Assembly: GCA_001939145.1 (NCBI GenBank)
Contig: LSRX01000049.1
Coordinates: 646,858-710,857, forward strand
DNA from: Symbiodinium microadriaticum
Taxonomy: Eukaryota > Sar > Dinophyceae > Suessiales > Symbiodiniaceae
Reading direction: 5' to 3'
DNA length: 64,000 nt
Shown here: piece by piece, positions 1-11,261 of the stretch
Numbering within the stretch: the stretch's first letter is position 1
Layout of the letters: every line of letters begins with the position of its first letter
Made by a program: the position numbers and the translations under genes
Notes under the pieces: generated by a model
What the model was told of the DNA's origin: nothing
Database searches by the model: none
The model's input: only the letters and a program-made list of their open reading frames with translations

Positions 1-141
1 CCCTATCACCCTCCAACCTCAGATTAACCCAGAACCCTATAACTATTGTAACCCCGTAACGCTATAACCTTGTAACCCCATAACCCTCTAGTACCCTCTA
101 GCCTTAGCTGGCTCCATAACCCTATAACCTTGAAGCCCTAT

Positions 142-232
142 ACCCATAGGCCCCTAAGTAGTTCCTTTTTATGGCTTTTTTAGAATCCTATAAGGTAATC
201 CCAAAAAGGAACTATTTAGGGGCGTGTGGGTA
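142..232. mobile_element. MITE-like palindrome, family D copy 1
   Basis: The left arm TACCCATAGGCCCCTAAGTA is answered by an imperfect reverse complement ending GGGGCGTGTGGGTA. Inside are the family-specific GTTCCTTTTT and TAAGGTAATCCC segments. The same element recurs near 3.4, 10.0, 22.5 and 48.0 kb. It has no coding capacity, so it would be a non-autonomous element. Confidence 0.8.
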
Positions 233-1249
233 AGGTGACATGAGGGCGTCTCTGCGGCGAGAGGACGCCTTCCAGCAGTGTGAGTTCATAAGTTCATGAC
301 TATGTGTGCTGAGACCGTAATTAGTCGAACCTCAACCCAACGCCCAAACGCCAAAGCTCGAAAACCCTACCATTTTGGGCCAAACCCATACACGTGTTAG
401 ACTGGGTTATTATGCCACACTCACTCTCCCTCGTCGTCCTAGCACTGACGCCGACCCGAGACCCCCAACACGCAAACCCTGCACATCCCTGAACCTTCAC
501 CCCAAGACCCTAGACCCCAAACCCCAACACCCGAACCTCGAACCCGATCTCTACCTCGTTGACCTTGAGACCTCGAACCCCCGAACTCTACACCCTAAAC
601 CCCAAACCCCACCTATAACTCTCTTTGCCTACAGTTTAGCAGCCATTACCCCTCAATTAGTAGCTAGAACCCATAAAGCTGTGGGTAATTAGCGTCCCAG
701 GCAGAGACCAAACCCTGAACCCCAGAGCTTGCGCACCTTCTGGAGCTCGCTGCACGTTTGCCAGCGAAGGGAGCCTAAGGTGGTGGACTTTTGGTTTAGG
801 GTTTATAGGATTAGGTTTCAAGGTTCTTATAGGGGGTGTTATCATAAACACACATATGAAGCCCTGTTCGAGCCCCTGAACTGGAATCAGAATTAACAAG
901 TGAAAGCTGCTTACACTCAGCGGCACCTATAGTTAGTGCAAGAACGCACCAAACAATCTGTAGAGCCTTGGAAACAGGACCCGCAAGGTATGAACCCTAG
1001 AAACCCAAGCCCTGCACAACCCCCCAAACCCAATGGCACCCTAAACCCTAAACTCTATACCCTAAGCCCTATAAACCCTATAAAGCCTAAACCGTAAACT
1101 CTATATACCCTAAGCCCTATAATACCCTATAACAACCTAAGCAACCCTACTCCGTAAACCTTAAGACGAGCAGGGGAACGGGGCCCTGGAGCCCTGGCGC
1201 CGCGCAGCTCCCATGATCACTGAACAGCCCCACAAAGGCGACTCTGAAG

Positions 1250-1435
1250 TTTGAGGGTTCCTTTAAGGGTGTAGGGTTTAGGGGTTTAGGAGTTTAGGGT
1301 TTAGGGGTGTAGGGTTTAGGGGTGTAGGGTATTTAGGGTATTTAGGGCATTTAGGGTTTAGGGTATGTAGGGTTTAGGGTTTAGGGTTTAGGGGTTTAGG
1401 GGTTTAGGGTTTAGGGTTTAGGGTGTAGGGTTCCT
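1250..1435 (+). repeat. Interstitial telomere-like TTTAGGG array
   Basis: About 25 units of TTTAGGG and variants (TTTAGGGG, GTAGGG, ATTTAGGG) in plus orientation. Degenerate units and spacers distinguish it from a functional terminal telomere. Confidence 0.85.
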
Positions 1436-1706
1436 GTAAGGGGCTTCGGGTACCCTGCAAACACCTTTCAGAAGACTCTACGAAGCGTCCAGGGAATTTT
1501 CGAACATCGGAAAGCCAGGCACCCTTGAAAGAACCCTGCAGCGAACACTTTAATGGTAACCCTCTGTAGCTCTAAACCCTCTAACACCCTAACACCCTTT
1601 TACACCCAAAAACCCTCTAAAACCCTCTAAAGCCCTTTAAAACCCTCTAAAACCCTCCAAAACCCTCTAAAACTCTAAACCCTCGAAAAAAAAAGGTAAA
1701 ACCCGT

Positions 1707-1811
1707 AAGATCGGGGAGCAGATGGTCGCCCTCCGCTTTGCGCCGGCTGGGTCCGAGGCATTGGCGCAGCGGCAGCTGCCCTTCGAAGGGGGCGTTTGGT
1801 CATACCTATAG
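1707..1811 (+). CDS. Exon-like open frame, unknown product
   Basis: This frame reads through without the telomere-derived residue bias and contains EQMVALRFAPAGSEAL, then ends at TAG. It lies between telomere-like blocks and directly precedes a small palindromic segment. No family is recognised. It could be an isolated exon or chance. Confidence 0.25.
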   Translation, partial: KIGEQMVALRFAPAGSEALAQRQLPFEGGVWSYL

Positions 1812-2144
1812 TCTCCATTGCAAAATTGTAGTTTCTTCTTATGGTTTAACTAGTTTTATAGTTAGAACCCTAGTTAGAAGGCAACCCAATAGTTACAGGA
1901 AGTACAACGGAGACCGGGTTTCTAGGGCTTTACGCTGTTAAAACTTGGATGAGTCTGGGGCTTTGGGTTTAAGCCAGCTTAAGCATCCTGAAACGAATTC
2001 TTTCAGGATCCAGAGGTTATGGTTCGGTTTAGGGTTTAGGGTCTCAGTGTTCATCATGGCTCGGGGGCTCTATCAGGTTGTTTTCTGAGGGTTCCTTTTT
2101 GGGAATTCTACAAGGTTGCTGGTTGTAGCAGAAGTTCAGGGTTT

Positions 2145-2567
2145 ATGATTCGGGATGTAGAAAATGGGGGGCTCAAGGTTTACAAAAACCTTCCTCGAGC
2201 CCCCATAAAGCCGAAGCCCTCAGCCTCAAACCCTAAACCTGAACACCGCAGACATGCTTGTCGGGTTTCGGTAGGGCCCACTAAACCCGGAGGTCAACTT
2301 GTGGGGTTCTCGCTGAGGGGTTCTCGGGTTCAGGGCTTGGGCTTTTGGGCCTGGGGTTCGGGGTTAACCCTCAACCAGACACCCTTTAAGGGTTTTACCA
2401 AGGGTTTAGGGTTTGGGTTTCATGGAATGACTTCTCAAGTTCTTCCTGAAAGGATAGCAAAGCTTAGCTTACGAATAGCGGATCCTTGCACCAGGCGCTT
2501 CTTTCAAGACAGTGGCCTCCCTGTAGGAAACTTTCATTCAATGTCTTTGGAGTCTCAAATACTCTAA
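2145..2567 (+). CDS. Open frame of unknown product, partly repeat-derived
   Basis: A 140-codon frame. Its first two thirds translate telomere-like sequence, but the last ~45 codons (MTSQVLPERIAKLSLRIADP onward) have ordinary protein composition. Only the 3' part, from about 2430, is a plausible exon. No domain is recognised. Confidence 0.25.
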   Translation: MIRDVENGGLKVYKNLPRAPIKPKPSASNPKPEHRRHACRVSVGPTKPGGQLVGFSLRGSRVQGLGFWAWGSGLTLNQTPFKGFTKGLGFGFHGMTSQVLPERIAKLSLRIADPCTRRFFQDSGLPVGNFHSMSLESQIL

Positions 2568-2605
2568 AGGTGCAAGAAACTCAAACTCAACAAAGGAACC
2601 TACAT

Positions 2606-2706
2606 GGGTAGTTCTCTAAATGGTCCCTTTTTAGGTCCCCCAATACAGTACGGCACCCTTATAACAAAGGACCCTTGAAAAGGGGACCTAGTTTAGAGAA
2701 CTACCC
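2606..2706. mobile_element. MITE-like palindrome, family H copy 1
   Basis: The inverted ends are GGGTAGTTCTCTAAA and TTTAGAGAACTACCC, with GGTCCCTTTT and AAAAGGGACC inside. Related copies lie near 32.8, 39.3, 40.0 (nested) and 56.5 kb. Confidence 0.85.
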
Positions 2707-3427
2707 CCCCTTGCCCCCGGGCCCCGGGCCCTCTGAGCCCTGACGTCCTCAAACCCTGCAACCCCAAGGCCCGAAACCCGGAACCCTAAAGCCTAAAGAG
2801 GGGTTTAGGGGGTTCTAGGGTTTAGGGGTTTAGGGGTTTAGGGTTAGGATTGAAGGGTTTAAGGAGTTTCGGGTTGCCTAAGCCCTTATAACCCTGATCC
2901 CTGGAGCCCTCAACCCGAAAACCCTAAAAGGAGGGTCCTGCCCATCGTTCACCCGTAGCCGACCCACGCGGCAGCAGTCCGCAAGATCCAGTTCACGGCA
3001 ACTCCGCCAGAGTGAGACGTTCTCCAGGGATGAGGCAGAGCTCACTTCCCGACCTCGGGTATTGGGTTTTAGGCTTTAGGGTTTCAGGGTTTTAGGGTTT
3101 AGGGTTTTTAGGACTTGGGTTTTCAGGGTTTCAGGGTTTAGGTGTGTAGGGTTTAGGGCTTGAGGTTTCGGCTGTAGGATCTTAGGGCCGGGACGAGGCG
3201 GAGTTCAATTCTCGACCAGGATTCGAGCCTTCGCAGTGTATGTGATGCTATGATGCCGGGGGAAACAAGTTGAGTAGTCTCCCTAAACCCTAAACCCTAA
3301 ACCCGTCTGTGTGTTCAGAAATTTGGCTTAAATAACACAAGAACTTGCCCAGGACTGCAAACACTCAACACAAAGCAAACCACAATTCGGTGCACATAGC
3401 CCGATGCTCCCGCAAAGCTTGATAATT

Positions 3428-3520
3428 ACCCAGAGACTCCATAGTCGTTCGCTTTTAGGATTACCTTCTAGGATCCTAAATATGAACCACAAAAAGGAAC
3501 TACTATGGAGCCTATGGGTA
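3428..3520. mobile_element. MITE-like palindrome, family D copy 2
   Basis: A diverged copy with the ACTCCATAGT and ACTATGGAGCCTATGGGTA arms and the shared interior AGGATTACCTTCTAGGATCC. It closely resembles the copy near 10.0 kb. Confidence 0.75.
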
Positions 3521-3721
3521 TCATGACGACCTGACATGGGTCGCAACAAGCTTGCTGCGTTCGCGGAAGTACCGGAACCCGAAACCCTAAGCCCGGAATC
3601 GAAAAGCTCGGCTGCCAAGAGTCCAGTCTGGACCCCAGTCCCGAATCCTAAATCCGCGGGTTTAGGTTTAGGCTTAGGCTTTAAGGTTTAAGGTTTCAGG
3701 CTTTGGTTTAGGGTTTAAGGA

Positions 3722-3823
3722 TATCCGGAGTGCGAGCAGGGTGCGCATGATGCTCTGCTTGCCGGTCTCTGCGGTCATGTCATCATCCCTGCCAGGCTGA
3801 GAGAGGTGCCTGCGCCGCAATGG
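3722..3823 (-). CDS. Exon-like open frame, unknown product
   Basis: Read on the minus strand this non-repetitive segment gives an open frame containing RDDDMTAETGKQSIMRTLL. The charge balance is protein-like and contrasts with the flanking telomere motifs. There is no recognised domain and the splice sites are not resolved. Confidence 0.3.
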
Positions 3824-4300
3824 TGAGGGTTGATTAGGGTTTAGGGTTTAGGGGTTAGGGTTTCGGATTTAGGGGTGAGGGTTTAGGGTTTAGGGTTTAG
3901 GGGTTTACCAGGCTGTTCAGCAACTCCGCCGGGAAATTGTAGGTATGCCTTGGCTTCAATGCCCGGAACTCCAAACAGCCCAACGCAAGTACTGTTAGAC
4001 CTCAGAGTAGAAAATGATTTGTACACTTGGTATTTTTGGAATAGGAACCTAAACCCTAAACCCTAAACATCCCTAAACCCTAAACCGAGAAGCACAAGCA
4101 AACAAGTATGTCAGTGACAATCCCAGATTAGGATCAACCTGAATCCCCATACCCTACCAAAAATAGTAGGTTATGACCCCTTATAATTTTAAGGTATGAC
4201 CCCCTAAAGCAGTAGGGTTTTGGGATCCCCTAGGAAGGCTGAAGGGCTTGGGGGCTTAAGATTTCGGGTTGATATTTGTGTACTTGGCACTGTTAGCCCT

Positions 4301-4365
4301 AACCCTCCAGGCACCTACTATAGAAAGCCCTAGGGCCCTGCATAGTAGGTACCTGAAGGGTTGGT
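4301..4365. mobile_element. MITE-like palindrome, family E copy 1
   Basis: The arms are CCCTCCAGGCACCTACTATAG and TAGTAGGTACCTGAAGGGTT around a CCTAGGGCCC centre. Family E is about 75 bp, and both arms contain CAG|GTACCTAC-type splice-donor-like and TAG|GTACC acceptor-like strings. Confidence 0.85.
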
Positions 4366-5258
4366 GTAGGGCTTGGGAACCCGGAAAGAAGAAGCAATCA
4401 CACAAGTCGCGGACAATCCTAGCTCGGGGTTCAGGCTTGAGGCTCCTAGGGGTTCGTATTTTCTACACCTGGAACGTTAGGGGAATAGGCGCCGAGAAAC
4501 CGAAGTAGACAAACATGTGCTGAAGGTCCAGACAAGGATTCAGGATTCAAAGTCAATCTTGAATGGTATACTTGGACTGCTAGGATTGGGAGCTCGGACA
4601 GGACAAGTAAACTGGTATGTCGCTGAAAATGATTTCCGGTTCAGGGTTTAGGGTTAGTGTTTATATACTTGGAATGCTCGGGAAGAGGAGCCGGGAAACA
4701 CAAGCAAACATATCTGTTGTTGAAAACCCTAGTTTAGGAGTCAGGATTCAGGGGTCGGAGTTATTATGTACTTGCATACGGAATAGGAACCGAAGGAATA
4801 GCTTGCAATCTAAACCCTAGAGAACCCTCACACCATCAAGCCCAACATCTCAAAACCTTGCACCGCTCAACCCGAAAGAACCCCCCTAAATGCCAGAAGC
4901 CTCTCGGCAGGGAGCAATATGTACTCGGAATGATCCTGGCAGCTCTTCTTTTGGTAGGGTTTAGGGTTTAGGGCTTAGGGTTTAGGATTTAGGGTTTAGG
5001 GTTTATATAGGGTTGAGGATTCAAACCCTCCGCTGGGGGTTCACGGTTCACGAGGCTTTATAGGCTCTAAGGTACCTGGGAAGCAATCCGGGGCTTGCCT
5101 TTGCTTGTGCAAAATTGAAACAACCCCCCTACCTACAGGTACGATTACGTAATATTGATAGAAGATGTTCTCCCAAATACTAGCCCATGAATACTGCTGT
5201 GCTAGACTAAGCCCCAACGCTTAACCTTTCGATACTCAATACACTTGCGGACTTGCAG

Positions 5259-5353
5259 AAGTCGTTGTGGACAAACTGACCGCAGAAGTGCTTACGGAAG
5301 TGCATTCGGATGTGAATCTGCTGCTGTCAGTATATGCCAGAGAGTCCATGCAG
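5259..5353 (+). CDS. Probable internal exon, unknown helical protein
   Basis: Between an acceptor-like TTGCAG and a donor-like ATGCAG|GTAGCC this 95-nt segment is open and encodes a helical run with EVVVDKLTAEVLTEVHSDV and then LLLSVYARESMQ. The alternation of hydrophobic and acidic residues and the absence of repeat-derived residues make it one of the better exon candidates. Its neighbours in the gene were not identified, and no family is recognised. Confidence 0.45.
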
Positions 5354-5498
5354 GTAGCCTGGGTTTTCGGGGTATGTTGTGCTCCAAACTTTGCGAAGTG
5401 ACTCGAAGGAACACTCTTACTTTTTATTCAGCCCCTATAATCGCTTTAAAAGGCTACCTGCCTTCAGAACTCCCATACGGTAACATGGAAGCCTTAAC

Positions 5499-5580
5499 CC
5501 TAACCCTCCAGGTACCTACTATAGACGGCACTGACTAGAGCCTCTAGGGCCCTAAATAGTAGGTACTTGGAGGGCTAGGG
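5499..5580. mobile_element. MITE-like palindrome, family E copy 2
   Basis: AACCCTCCAGGTACCTACTA is mirrored by TAGTAGGTACTTGGAGGGCT around GCCTCTAGGGCCCT. Confidence 0.85.
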
Positions 5581-5674
5581 AACATATTAGAACAGATTTT
5601 GGGGATATAGTACAATACGCCCATACGAAGGAACCCTGAAATTTAAAGAAACATGTTGGAAACTTTCTAGGGTT

Positions 5675-5772
5675 CTACGTTCCGCCCAACTATTGAAGTG
5701 CCCAGGCCGATCTTGACGCCGTCCTTGGCATCACGCGCTTCGAGCAGCCAGGCGCAAGAACAAAGCAACCAC
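5675..5772 (-). CDS. Exon-like open frame, unknown product
   Basis: Starting after an acceptor-like CTCTCAG on the minus strand, one frame gives WLLEARDAKDGVKIGLGTSI. It resembles the loop of a repeat protein, but not enough to name a family. The other two frames are also partly open, so this is weak. Confidence 0.25.
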
Positions 5773-5943
5773 CTGAGAGGTCATGTAGACCCAGGGTTAC
5801 TGGAACCCATCTCCCATGATGAGGCCTGAAGGGATTACACGCTAGACCCCGAAACTGTATTTTGGTAAAGCCCTGAGGGCCAACACCTGACACTCTGAAC
5901 CCTAAAACCCTAAGGCCCTCAACCTAAAGCCCTAATCCCTGAC

Positions 5944-6021
5944 CCTAAGCCTCCAGGTACCTACTATAGACGGTACTAGAGCCCCTAGGGCCCAATAGAG
6001 TAGGTACCTGGAGGGTTAGGG
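5944..6021. mobile_element. MITE-like palindrome, family E copy 3
   Basis: GCCTCCAGGTACCTACTATAG is mirrored by GAGTAGGTACCTGGAGGGTT with an internal CCCCTAGGGCCC. Confidence 0.88.
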
Positions 6022-6257
6022 TGAAACTGTAGCTTTTGGGTGAAGGGAAGCTGTAGTCCCCTACGAAGCCTCCGTACTGGGAGTCGTGCCTCCCGCAAAA
6101 ACCTTCATAGGGCTTTAGGTTTTAGAGCGTAAACAAACCCTAAACCGCATATAAACCCTAAACCCTAATAAGGCCCTTATAATTAAGGCTCCACGTACCC
6201 ATACATATAGTATATACTTTCAAATACCTATATTATGAACTCCATTTGATGGACGGA

Positions 6258-6295
<38 letters not shown>

Positions 6296-6376
6296 CATAT
6301 ATATATATATATATATGTACATATATATATATATGTACATATATATATATATATTTATTTATTTATTTATTTATTC
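6258..6376. repeat. AT-dinucleotide / TTTA microsatellite
   Basis: Runs of (AT)n broken by ACATAC and GTAC, followed by (TTTA)n. No gene lies within it. Confidence 0.95.
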
Positions 6377-7389
6377 ATTTATTGTCTAGATGTGTACATA
6401 AAATGTGCGCATGGATCCGTATGGTGAGGCGTTGACTTCCCTTTACCTCAGCTCATGGATTCCAAGACTAATCCTAAACTTTCTGATCTAGAACGGTTTA
6501 GGGTTCAGGGCAGACCCCTCCCCCCCAACAACCCTTTGTCGTAGCCCCTTATCGTAACCCCTAAGTAGCTACAATACCTCTTAATGAGCATCACTAGAGC
6601 CCTTTACAGCTGCTGGTAAACTGCAGAGCAATAAAGCCCCCATTGATTCAAGGGTCCGAATCTTTGGACCCATGTATTCCGGGGCTTATTATAGGGTTTA
6701 GGGTTTAGGGCTCCCTATCTCTTATATAATCCTGGCTTTAGGGTTTAGGGTTTAGGGCTCCTATCTCTTTTATATTCCTGGGTTTTGGGTTCAGGGCTCC
6801 TATCTCTTATAGAATCCTGGGTTTAGGGTTTAGGGTTTAGGCTCCTATGATGCAAAGGGGTTTAGGGCTTAGGGCTCCTGTAATAAAAAAAGGCTTTGGG
6901 TGTAGCAAAACTATTGTGCAAGGTCGCTGGATCCCTTACAAAAGCTGGGTTGTATATAGTAAACCCTAAACCTCCAAACCCTAAACCCTAAACTCTAAGC
7001 TCCTTTAGCCTGGTTGGAACGGTCAAGGGACCAAGTAAAGGCGTGAAGAGGCCTCGGGGTGGCTTATGTTCCCTCTAGTATTTTCTCCACCCGCTAAACC
7101 CTAAAACCCTAACCCCTAAAGTCTAAATCCAATACGATGCCCTTAGACCCCCATAGTGAAAGCCCAACCCTCAGCCCCCAAAGCCCAGACTCGCACCTAG
7201 AAAGCCCATAACAGCAATAAGAGCCTTACTGCAAGCCTCCTGTTTGCGAACTTGGTCATCCTGGATCGCTTCTAATCATGGACCACGGACGATCCGTCAA
7301 GCACGGTCTTCCACTTGGGTTCCAGGTTCGGGTCTTGCTCAGGTTTCTTAGGGCCCCTTTAAGGGGAAACCCTAAACCCCTTAACCCTA

Positions 7390-8095
7390 AGGTTCAGGAG
7401 CAAAGCTCTGGGCCCTGGGCGTAGGGTTTTCGGCTGGGTTTAAGGTTTAGGAAGGCTCCTGCTTGTGGGAGTGAGGTGTCGGGGTGCAGGAGTTCTGTAT
7501 GTAAAGACTTGCGTTTCAGCATCACGGGAGACGTCCTAGTAATCCTAGTATAGATGTACTCTTCCATGTGCATTTCGAAGCGGTGGCCACAGAGCTGGCA
7601 CAAAGTCTTCCCAGGATACGAAGACTCCTTCTCCGTGAGGTTCACGTCCAATCGAAGTGAACCTGGGCCTCATGATCATCCATTGGACCACAGTGGCGAG
7701 CGTTGCCAGCTGCGAAGACATCATGAATTTTGATGATCATCGAACCTTCGATGGCTTAATGGCCTGGCAAGGAACAACACGCAGGGCTCCTAGGGGCAGC
7801 CGCCGGTCGTGAAGAAGCCCTCGCACTTCTGCTTGTACGATCTTCGGCGCAGTTGGGGGCGGGGGGGGGGGGTTCGAGCATCCTGAAGGCAGGGACACGC
7901 CTCGCCATCGGACCTGCCGGCGCTGCAAAAAGGTAGAGCGCAAGCGATACCTGGTCCGTGAGCAGCATGATCAACTGACGAGGGTCAAGGTCAGGAAGAG
8001 GCTCGTCTCGTGGTTGGCCGCGCGCCAGAGGAACATGTCGGCTTGTAGTGCGATGAATTCCCGCACATTGAACCCAACTCACATGATACACTTAT
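7390..8095. other. Repeat-poor segment with several overlapping open frames
   Basis: This ~700-bp segment is almost free of telomere motifs and palindromes and is open in more than one minus-strand frame. One frame contains TLCQLCGHRFEMHMEEYI with a CxxC pair, and another contains a GH-rich tail after a G-run at 7858-7872. Codon choice does not separate the frames by eye, so I only flag it as likely to contain exons, probably on the minus strand. Confidence 0.3.
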
Positions 8096-8593
8096 ATATC
8101 CCCCCGATCCTCACTATGGCTACTTAACTCCTCGGCTGGACATAAGAAACCCTAAACTTTCACAGAGCTTCTGCATGAATGCTCAGCTTCGAACGGTGTG
8201 CATTTTTCGCTCCAGGGTCAAACCGCTCGAGCGCAGGCTGCTTTGTCCACTTTGTCCAAGGCCTCTCTCCCTTCTTACTATAGTTTGCTGTAGGGCTGTC
8301 ACGAATGCTAAACCCTGAGTCCTAAACCCGAAATCCCACTTGCGAACCCTGAGTATTATTGCTACCCTGAACTACTGCATCACAGCCTGAGACCGGTGCC
8401 AACTGTGCAACAATCTGTTTCCTCTGCAAGCAGGTCCTTCCAAGTTGATTCGTGCGATGTGGGCTTGAATTGAACCCTAGGCCTAAACCCTAGAACCTAA
8501 CCTCTGTATGGATTAGACCTTCGGGTCTAGGGTTTGGCATCCCGGTGCTAGTGGCACAAAGCGCTCTAAGGGTGGCCAGTGAAGTTGGGATTG

Positions 8594-8706
8594 CTCCCTG
8601 GTTATTAGTACGGAATGGGGGAATGGGTTATTGGGACTACTAAAAGGGACCTTAAGGGGCTATCATAGGGATCCATTCCCCCATTCCCTACTAAGAACCA
8701 GAGAGA
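8594..8706. mobile_element. MITE-like palindrome, family K
   Basis: CCTGGTTATTAGTACGGAATG is mirrored by CATTCCCTACTAAGAACCAG, and GGGGGAATGG is present on both arms. Confidence 0.85.
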
Positions 8707-8772
8707 TTGCCGTGGATCAACACCCCCCAGCCTCGGCCTGGCATGTCAACTGCCTCGTTGAGGTTCAGTCCG

Positions 8773-8887
8773 CAGAGAACCCAATAGCCCTTAATTAAGG
8801 AATATATATATATACCTTAAACTATATAGGGGCCTTCATATTATGATTGAAGGTATATTCCTTAATTAAGCGCTATTGGGTTCTCTG
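8773..8887. mobile_element. MITE-like palindrome, family J
   Basis: Near-perfect arms: CAGAGAACCCAATAGC / GCTATTGGGTTCTCTG enclosing CTTAATTAAGGAATAT / GTATATTCCTTAATTAAG. Fragments of the same interior occur near 18.70 and 25.72 kb. Confidence 0.9.
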
Positions 8888-9036
8888 GGTCCGTACTGAA
8901 GAGGCATGGAGCCGGGGATGTGCTTAACTCCCAACCCGCCCAAGTGCAAAATGGCCAAACCTAAACGTCCGAGTTGATGCACCTGGTACCTTTCGCCGTC
9001 TTCCAAAGGAGCAAGCGGCTTCTGGTATACCATATA

Positions 9037-9405
9037 CTATAACCTACCTCTATCTTTTTTTCGCAGGTTCTTATGTTCAGCCTTAGCATAGGTTTGAGTT
9101 TGTAGGGGCCCTACAAGAAAACCGCTTGGTAGTTCCAGGCAAACCTTATAAGACCTCGAACGAACCAATCCGAAGGTTGCCGGGGCTACCAGCTTTGCGG
9201 TCGTTGACCACTGCGTAGGGGCGTCACCAAAGGTGTTGCTATATAGATCCCAAATCATACCATCCCGATGATAAAGCCCCTTAGCGATGGTACTGATTGC
9301 CAGTTTACCTTCAAGAAAACCATTCGCAGGTAAGGTCCTCTTAGGCCCAATAAGGGAAACTATAAAATGTCCCAAAGGCCTACCTCGATTTGGACCATTC
9401 TGCAT
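9037..9405 (-). CDS. Hypothetical open frame, unknown product
   Basis: A 122-codon minus-strand frame without telomere-derived residues. The middle (GKLAISTIAKGLYHRDGMIW and following) has normal protein composition, while the ends overlap small inverted repeats. No domain, signal peptide or membrane segment is recognised. It may be one exon extended by chance into flanking sequence. Confidence 0.3.
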   Translation of the reverse strand: MQNGPNRGRPLGHFIVSLIGPKRTLPANGFLEGKLAISTIAKGLYHRDGMIWDLYSNTFGDAPTQWSTTAKLVAPATFGLVRSRSYKVCLELPSGFLVGPLQTQTYAKAEHKNLRKKDRGRL

Positions 9406-9552
9406 CTTTTCTCCAGACCTCGCAAGGTCAACCCATCAACTCCTTGAGAGCTGCCCGCCATGGGATTTCAGGGCGCCAGCACCATCGGCCGCTAGGGACG
9501 GATGCTTCCTACCCCCGGGATTCCGAGAGGATCGCGATCTTTGGGGCCTGGG

Positions 9553-9660
9553 GCTTCGAATTTTGTCTTCGCGATAGGGTGTTGAGGTATATTAATAGTA
9601 TATTGCGATATACAAAAAATGAGGAGCCCCCCAAATAGTATTGCTAAGGCCCCTATATTG
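9553..9660. mobile_element. MITE-like element, family P copy 1
   Basis: It contains the family strings AGTATATT, AAAATGAGGAGCCCCCC and AGTATTGCTAAGGCCCCTATAT. Similar strings lie near 20.95, 21.8 and 44.4-44.6 kb. Confidence 0.6.
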
Positions 9661-9973
9661 AACGCAAACGCTGAACCCGGGGTAAGGAGTACGATGAATT
9701 CGCACACTACGAGTGGACCTGTGGGCAAGAAAGCAGCAGTACGCGGTGGCGTACTTGGGGCAGCGGGGGGACTGTGTACAGCTAACCGGTACATGTACCG
9801 TAGCTGGGGTAATACGTCGTGTAATCATGGATACCTCAAACCCAAAGGCCCTAAGGGTCCAAATAGTCTTTATTTATGGTTTAGGGTACCCATAAAGGCC
9901 CCAAAGTCCCTAACAGCGTGCGTACTAAGTCCACTTTTTCCTTCAAGTCGGGCTTGAGGTTTGGATGTGGGGC

Positions 9974-10066
9974 CTACCCATGGGCTCCAAAGTAGCTCCT
10001 TTTTGGGATTACCTTATAGGATCCTAAATATGAACCACCAAAAAGAACTACCATGGAGCCTATGNG
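9974..10066. mobile_element. MITE-like palindrome, family D copy 3, with ambiguous base
   Basis: TACCCATGGGCTCCAAAGTAG is mirrored by CTACCATGGAGCCTATG. An N at 10064 followed by a G-run marks an assembly or sequencing uncertainty exactly at the right end. Confidence 0.75.
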
Positions 10067-10659
10067 GGGGGGGGGGTTAAGACCCTAAAGCCGTAAACGC
10101 ACTAGAAACCTGAAGGCTATGCTACGCACAGACGTTCGTGGATCATAATCAGACATAATCAGACCTGACCGACATGTGTTATGGTGACTTGAAGCTGTTC
10201 AGAACTCTTCAGTTGAGGGTCAAGGGCTTAGACTATATAGTATATACTTAATCCGCAAAGTAGTCCCCACGTAGCTGCGTAAGGGCCACACAGTATCAAC
10301 AATGTGGGTACATCGACCCTCAGGGTTACTCATCATTCAGGCATCTAAAACCCTACATAAACTGTAGGCCCGAAACCCTACACCCCTTCTCTTTAGGGTT
10401 TAGGGATTAGGGATAGGTTTTAGGGTTCAGATGTTATGCCTGGGGATGAGCGTGAGATAGCCCAGGCATGTCGAAGGAGACCCTGGATTTCAGGGTCGAG
10501 GATTCAGGCTTTTAGGGTGTAGGGAATCCTTCAGGACGTGTAGGTCAGTTTAGGTCCTAGAGTTTACCTGGGAACCCTGCAAGATATCTTCATCCTTTGT
10601 TTGCTCCTCTCTGGCTTTGCAGACAAACGGATGTCTGGAAGTCGCACTCCACCTGGACC

Positions 10660-11229
10660 CTAAATTACATGCTCCATGATTTCAAACAGAAACGGTGCAA
10701 CTCCTCCCTTGCGGTCTTTTTTCGCTGGGGCTGCTGCTCCTCCTGCGGCTGCTACAAGGACGACGACTGCGACTGCGACTGCGACTGCGACTGCGACTGC
10801 GACTACGCGTCCAGGCAGGGCAGAGGAATGCAATCCTGGCATCACTGTGGCGAGGACGCCTCTGCACACAAACTGGATGGTGTCTAAGCATATTCTGTGA
10901 CGGTACTTGTTTTTGTTGATGATACGCGCTTTAAGCGGGCCTTCGCGAAGCTTGCCTCGTAGTGCTTGAACGTTGGTGGCGTGCAGCCACTTGTGTGGCT
11001 TGATCTGATGTGGATGACACATGGAGGTGTGGTGAGACGGGCGTTTGATATGCAAGACAGTGGGACACATCGCGATTTTGGGTTGCTTCAGCCCACAATG
11101 TCTCCCCTGCGGTCTTCTCGACATAATCACTAACAAGACAATTAAGGGCTCTATTGACGGGTCTACCGCGGGGGCTTGTTGTAGACCCCGAAAATATTCA
11201 TCCCTCACGCCTTGCCCTGCATCGTACAA
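10660..11229 (-). CDS. Hypothetical protein with alternating Ala-Val tract
   Basis: At 189 codons this is the longest frame here that is not simple repeat throughout. The N-terminal half is ordinary in composition and basic near KWLHATNVQALRGKLREGP. The C-terminal part translates a (GACTGC)n hexanucleotide as alternating Val-Ala, then a Gly/Ala stretch. Both strands are open across the hexanucleotide, so that part proves nothing. A polypyrimidine tract ending GCTTTGCAG at 10600-10620 could instead be an acceptor for a plus-strand exon. Unknown family. Confidence 0.35.
   Translation of the reverse strand: MYDAGQGVRDEYFRGLQQAPAVDPSIEPLIVLLVIMSRRPQGRHCGLKQPKIAMCPTVLHIKRPSHHTSMCHPHQIKPHKWLHATNVQALRGKLREGPLKARIINKNKYRHRICLDTIQFVCRGVLATVMPGLHSSALPGRVVAVAVAVAVAVAVVVLVAAAGGAAAPAKKDRKGGVAPFLFEIMEHVI
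10765..10803. repeat. (GACTGC)n hexanucleotide microsatellite
   Basis: Six and a half units. The length is a multiple of three, so copy-number change would not shift a frame, and it is open in several frames. Confidence 0.95.
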
Positions 11230-11261
11230 ATTCTTAAAACCTAAGCCTCAACCCTGCCCTA

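Larger units (their letters stand above)
1..1700. other. Telomere-motif-rich intergenic block without a supported gene
   Basis: Most of this stretch is degenerate CCCTAAA/CCCTATAA motif in either orientation plus one family D palindrome near the start. Short open frames exist, but their residues are mostly translated telomere motif (repeats of NPKP or PLNP type). It is not a true chromosome end, because the motif is degenerate and changes strand repeatedly. Confidence 0.6.

Noticed and set aside
371..388. CCATTTTGGGCCAAAC resembling the dinoflagellate spliced leader end (CCATTTTGGCTCAAG)
   Set aside because: It has mismatches at key positions, no adjacent coding sequence and no upstream leader bases, so it looks like chance.
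1..1440. Possible chromosome end with true telomere
   Set aside because: The motifs are degenerate, switch strand and spacing, and do not form a terminal uninterrupted array. The same motif is equally common in the middle of the window.
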